6,823 bases of DNA from NCBI GenBank assembly GCA_025362535.1, contig JANYGE010000280.1, positions 1 to 6,823 of the forward strand, given 5' to 3'. The notes beneath the pieces are model-generated. The model had not been told where the DNA came from. It ran no database searches and worked only from the letters and a program-made list of their open reading frames with translations. This document shows positions 5,199 through 6,823 of the stretch, piece after piece (position 1 is the stretch's first letter; every line of letters starts with the position of its first letter). The position numbers were made by a program, and so were the translations under genes. This DNA is from Hyphomicrobiales bacterium (GTDB lineage Bacteria > Pseudomonadota > Alphaproteobacteria > Rhizobiales > Aestuariivirgaceae).

Positions 5199-5768
5199 TT
5201 ATTTCGTGGCCTTCGGCGCCAAAATCATAATAATCTGACGGCCTTCAAAGCGCGGTTCCATTTCTACCTTGGCAATTTCAAGTGTATCGGCCTTCACGCG
5301 GTTTAGCAGCTTATGGCCCAATTCTTGGTGGTCCATTTCACGGCCCCGAAAACGTAAGGTGACTTTTACTTTATCACCTTCACCAAAGAAACGCATCGCT
5401 GCCTTCAGCTTCACGTCATAGTCATGGTCATCGATCATGGGACGGAGCTTGATTTCTTTGATTTCAATCACGCGCTGTTTCTTGCGCGCTTCGGCGGCTT
5501 TCTTTTGTTCTTGGAATTTGAACTTGCCAAAATCCAGAATCTTCGCAACCGGCGGCTTGGCGTCCGGTGAAATTTCTACAAGATCAAGATTGGCTTCTTC
5601 GGCCATAATCAAGGCTTGTCTGGTGGGCACTACGCCTACATTATTACCATCAGCATCGATCAAGCGCACTTCGCGGCTATCGATACGGCTATTGATCTTA
5701 TGGGTTTCTTCCTTAGGGGCAGGTGTGGCACTTCTAACAGGTGCCGGTTTGCGTGGTGGTATGCTCAA
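5199..5768 (-). CDS. infC: Translation initiation factor IF-3
   Basis: IF3 binds the 30S subunit, keeps it apart from the 50S, and checks the start codon and initiator tRNA. The IF3 signature [14 protein letters not shown] lies at residues 76-89 between the two domains. The N-domain includes [14 protein letters not shown] and [12 protein letters not shown] basic linker ([10 protein letters not shown]) follows, then the C-domain with [10 protein letters not shown] and [12 protein letters not shown]. No ATG exists before the conserved core. I chose TTG at 5766-5768 because AAGGAG (5780-5785) lies 11 nt upstream, giving 189 residues. Alternatives are TTG at 5810 (203 residues, no good ribosome site) and ATA at 5762. 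The gene diverges from the alpha/beta hydrolase with a 117 bp gap in which I saw no clear promoter. It converges on the cupin gene, so rpmI and rplT do not follow here as they do in many bacteria. Confidence 0.96.
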   Translation of the reverse strand: MSIPPRKPAPVRSATPAPKEETHKINSRIDSREVRLIDADGNNVGVVPTRQALIMAEEANLDLVEISPDAKPPVAKILDFGKFKFQEQKKAAEARKKQRVIEIKEIKLRPMIDDHDYDVKLKAAMRFFGEGDKVKVTLRFRGREMDHQELGHKLLNRVKADTLEIAKVEMEPRFEGRQIIMILAPKATK

Positions 5769-5779
5769 GTGGGTTTCTT

Positions 5780-5785
5780 CTCCTT
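5780..5785 (-). promoter_or_regulatory. infC ribosome binding site
   Basis: AAGGAG on the minus strand is the only strong Shine-Dalgarno match near the 5' end of infC. It is 11 nt from TTG 5766-5768 and 17 nt from the ATA at 5760-5762, so it favours the TTG start. Confidence 0.6.
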
Positions 5786-5885
5786 GGTTGATCTGGCTGG
5801 TTCTATTCAATTGCGAATCCAGCCGGGTTTCAATAGCAGAAGTCTTGCGCTTGTATAAGGGGCATTCGTTTGGGGTTAGGGCATT

Positions 5886-6683
5886 ATGTCGAACACACTA
5901 TTTGATGAGGAATTGGGCACCGCAAGTCTGGCCTACCGCGTGGATGGCGGAGATGAAGAGCTGGGGCCGACAAGTTTCTTCTGGCTCGGTGGCTTTAAAT
6001 CGACGATGACGGGAACCAAGGCTGAGGCCTTGGCTGAGATGGCCAGAGCGACCAGACGAAAATGCCTGCGCTTTGATTATTCCGGACATGGAGAATCTGC
6101 GGGGTTATTTACTGATGGCACCATTTCCCTGTGGCTGGAACAAGCTATCCATATGTTCCTGAGCCATACCATGGGGAAACGCATTATTGTGGGCTCATCG
6201 ATGGGTGGATGGCTGGCCCTGCTATTGGCCAAGCGCCTGCAACAGGAAGACCCAAAGGCCTTTCGCCGTATTGCTGGCATGGTCTTGATCGCACCCGCAA
6301 CTGACATGACGCAGGATTTAATGTGGGACGAATTTGGCGAGCGTGAGAAACGTGAATTGGATCAGACCGGGGCCTATGTGCGGCCCTCAGAATATGGCGA
6401 GCCTTTTGTGATTACTGCGCGCTTGCTTTCAGATGGACTGCAGCATTTACTGTTGAAGGATGGTTTGCACTTGCCATTTCCGGTGCGCATCATTCAAGGA
6501 TCGGAAGACGCCGATGTTCCTCCCGCCCACGCGGTGAAAACATTTGAAGCCCTCAAAGGTCCAGATATTTCTCTCACCTTTATCAAAGGTGGCGATCATA
6601 GGCTTTCTGCACCCTCACAAATTCAGATGATTCAAGAACAGGTTTTGCAGCTGGCGGAAAGAGCTGATGGCATTAGCTTTTGA
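5886..6683 (+). CDS. Alpha/beta hydrolase, ABHD10-like serine esterase/thioesterase
   Basis: A 265-residue alpha/beta hydrolase with no signal peptide, so probably cytoplasmic. The nucleophile elbow is GSSMG (103-107, Ser105). The acid is likely Asp208 in QGSEDADVP, and the histidine His238 in GGDHRLS. Upstream, [14 protein letters not shown] (33-46) carries the oxyanion region, and [10 protein letters not shown] (62-71) is typical of the family. The pattern FxSxMxGTKA, RFDYSGxG and GSSMGGW resembles human ABHD10, a mitochondrial enzyme that removes S-acyl groups from proteins and hydrolyses acyl glucuronides. The bacterial substrate is not known to me, so only hydrolase class is firm. The ATG at 5886 has a modest AGGG just upstream. 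The gene diverges from infC, and its stop overlaps the 3' end of the convergent SDR gene by 11 bp, leaving no room for a terminator between them. Confidence 0.9.
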   Translation: MSNTLFDEELGTASLAYRVDGGDEELGPTSFFWLGGFKSTMTGTKAEALAEMARATRRKCLRFDYSGHGESAGLFTDGTISLWLEQAIHMFLSHTMGKRIIVGSSMGGWLALLLAKRLQQEDPKAFRRIAGMVLIAPATDMTQDLMWDEFGEREKRELDQTGAYVRPSEYGEPFVITARLLSDGLQHLLLKDGLHLPFPVRIIQGSEDADVPPAHAVKTFEALKGPDISLTFIKGGDHRLSAPSQIQMIQEQVLQLAERADGISF

Positions 6684-6823
6684 GAAGTGCTGCAAGGCCC
6701 ACTCGATAGTTTGGATATTTTAACTGGTAACCCAGTTCGGCTTTGATGCGAGAGTTGGAGACGCGCTTTGAATCGGCATAAAAACTCCTCGCCATGGGAG
6801 AAAGCTCAGCCTGTTCAAAAGGA
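6673..6823 (-). CDS. NAD-dependent epimerase/SDR family protein, C-terminal 49 residues (partial)
   Basis: The minus-strand frame entering from the right edge ends at TAA (6673-6675). The visible tail contains SPMARSFYADSKRVSNSRIK and then [20 protein letters not shown]. This is the characteristic end of extended short-chain dehydrogenases of the YeeZ / NAD-dependent epimerase type, in which the S-K-R-V-x-N stretch and the Y-P-x-Y-R-x-G-L motif recur. The Rossmann motif and catalytic YxxxK lie outside the window, so neither the substrate nor the activity can be judged. The gene converges on the alpha/beta hydrolase, with stop codons overlapping by 11 bp. Confidence 0.75.
   Translation of the reverse strand, partial: PFEQAELSPMARSFYADSKRVSNSRIKAELGYQLKYPNYRVGLAALLKS

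Overview
This window is chromosomal DNA from an alphaproteobacterium, most likely from or near the Rhizobiales. The evidence is the rpsT–dnaA arrangement, the alphaproteobacterial character of DnaA and IF3, and the neighbouring ABHD10-like hydrolase and YeeZ-like SDR. Base composition is moderate rather than GC-rich. The genus cannot be named from this sequence. There are no mobile elements, CRISPR arrays, rRNA or tRNA genes.

Layout, left to right. At 1-2075 (minus) is the 5' part of a long gene that runs off the left edge. Its 691 visible codons are open. They encode a complete phosphoserine-aminotransferase-like (SerC-type, PLP) domain fused to the start of a D-2-hydroxyacid/phosphoglycerate-dehydrogenase-like (SerA-type) domain. 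A 141 bp gap with two palindromes separates it from dnaA (2217-3671, minus). Upstream of dnaA lies about 610 bp of AT-rich non-coding DNA. It holds one exact DnaA-box match, five GANTC sites, two 9-bp palindromes and weak candidate promoters. It is read as the dnaA control region and not confidently as oriC. Next comes rpsT (4346-4612, minus), with a clear sigma70-type promoter, a terminator-like hairpin in its leader, and a strong intrinsic terminator. Divergent from rpsT is a small phosphomannose-isomerase-type cupin (4805-5150, plus) that is split by an apparent one-base insertion. It ends in a terminator and faces infC (5199-5768, minus), which must start on a non-ATG codon. Divergent from infC is an alpha/beta hydrolase of the ABHD10 type (5886-6683, plus). 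Its 3' end overlaps by 11 bp the 3' end of a convergent NAD-dependent epimerase-like SDR (6673-6823, minus, only the C-terminus in view).

Functionally, the core is housekeeping: replication initiation (dnaA), the 30S subunit (rpsT) and translation initiation (infC). The accessory genes are metabolic. The most unusual items are the aminotransferase–dehydrogenase fusion, which could join two consecutive steps of serine biosynthesis or a related pathway; the possible attenuator in the rpsT leader; the frameshifted cupin; and the non-ATG start of infC.
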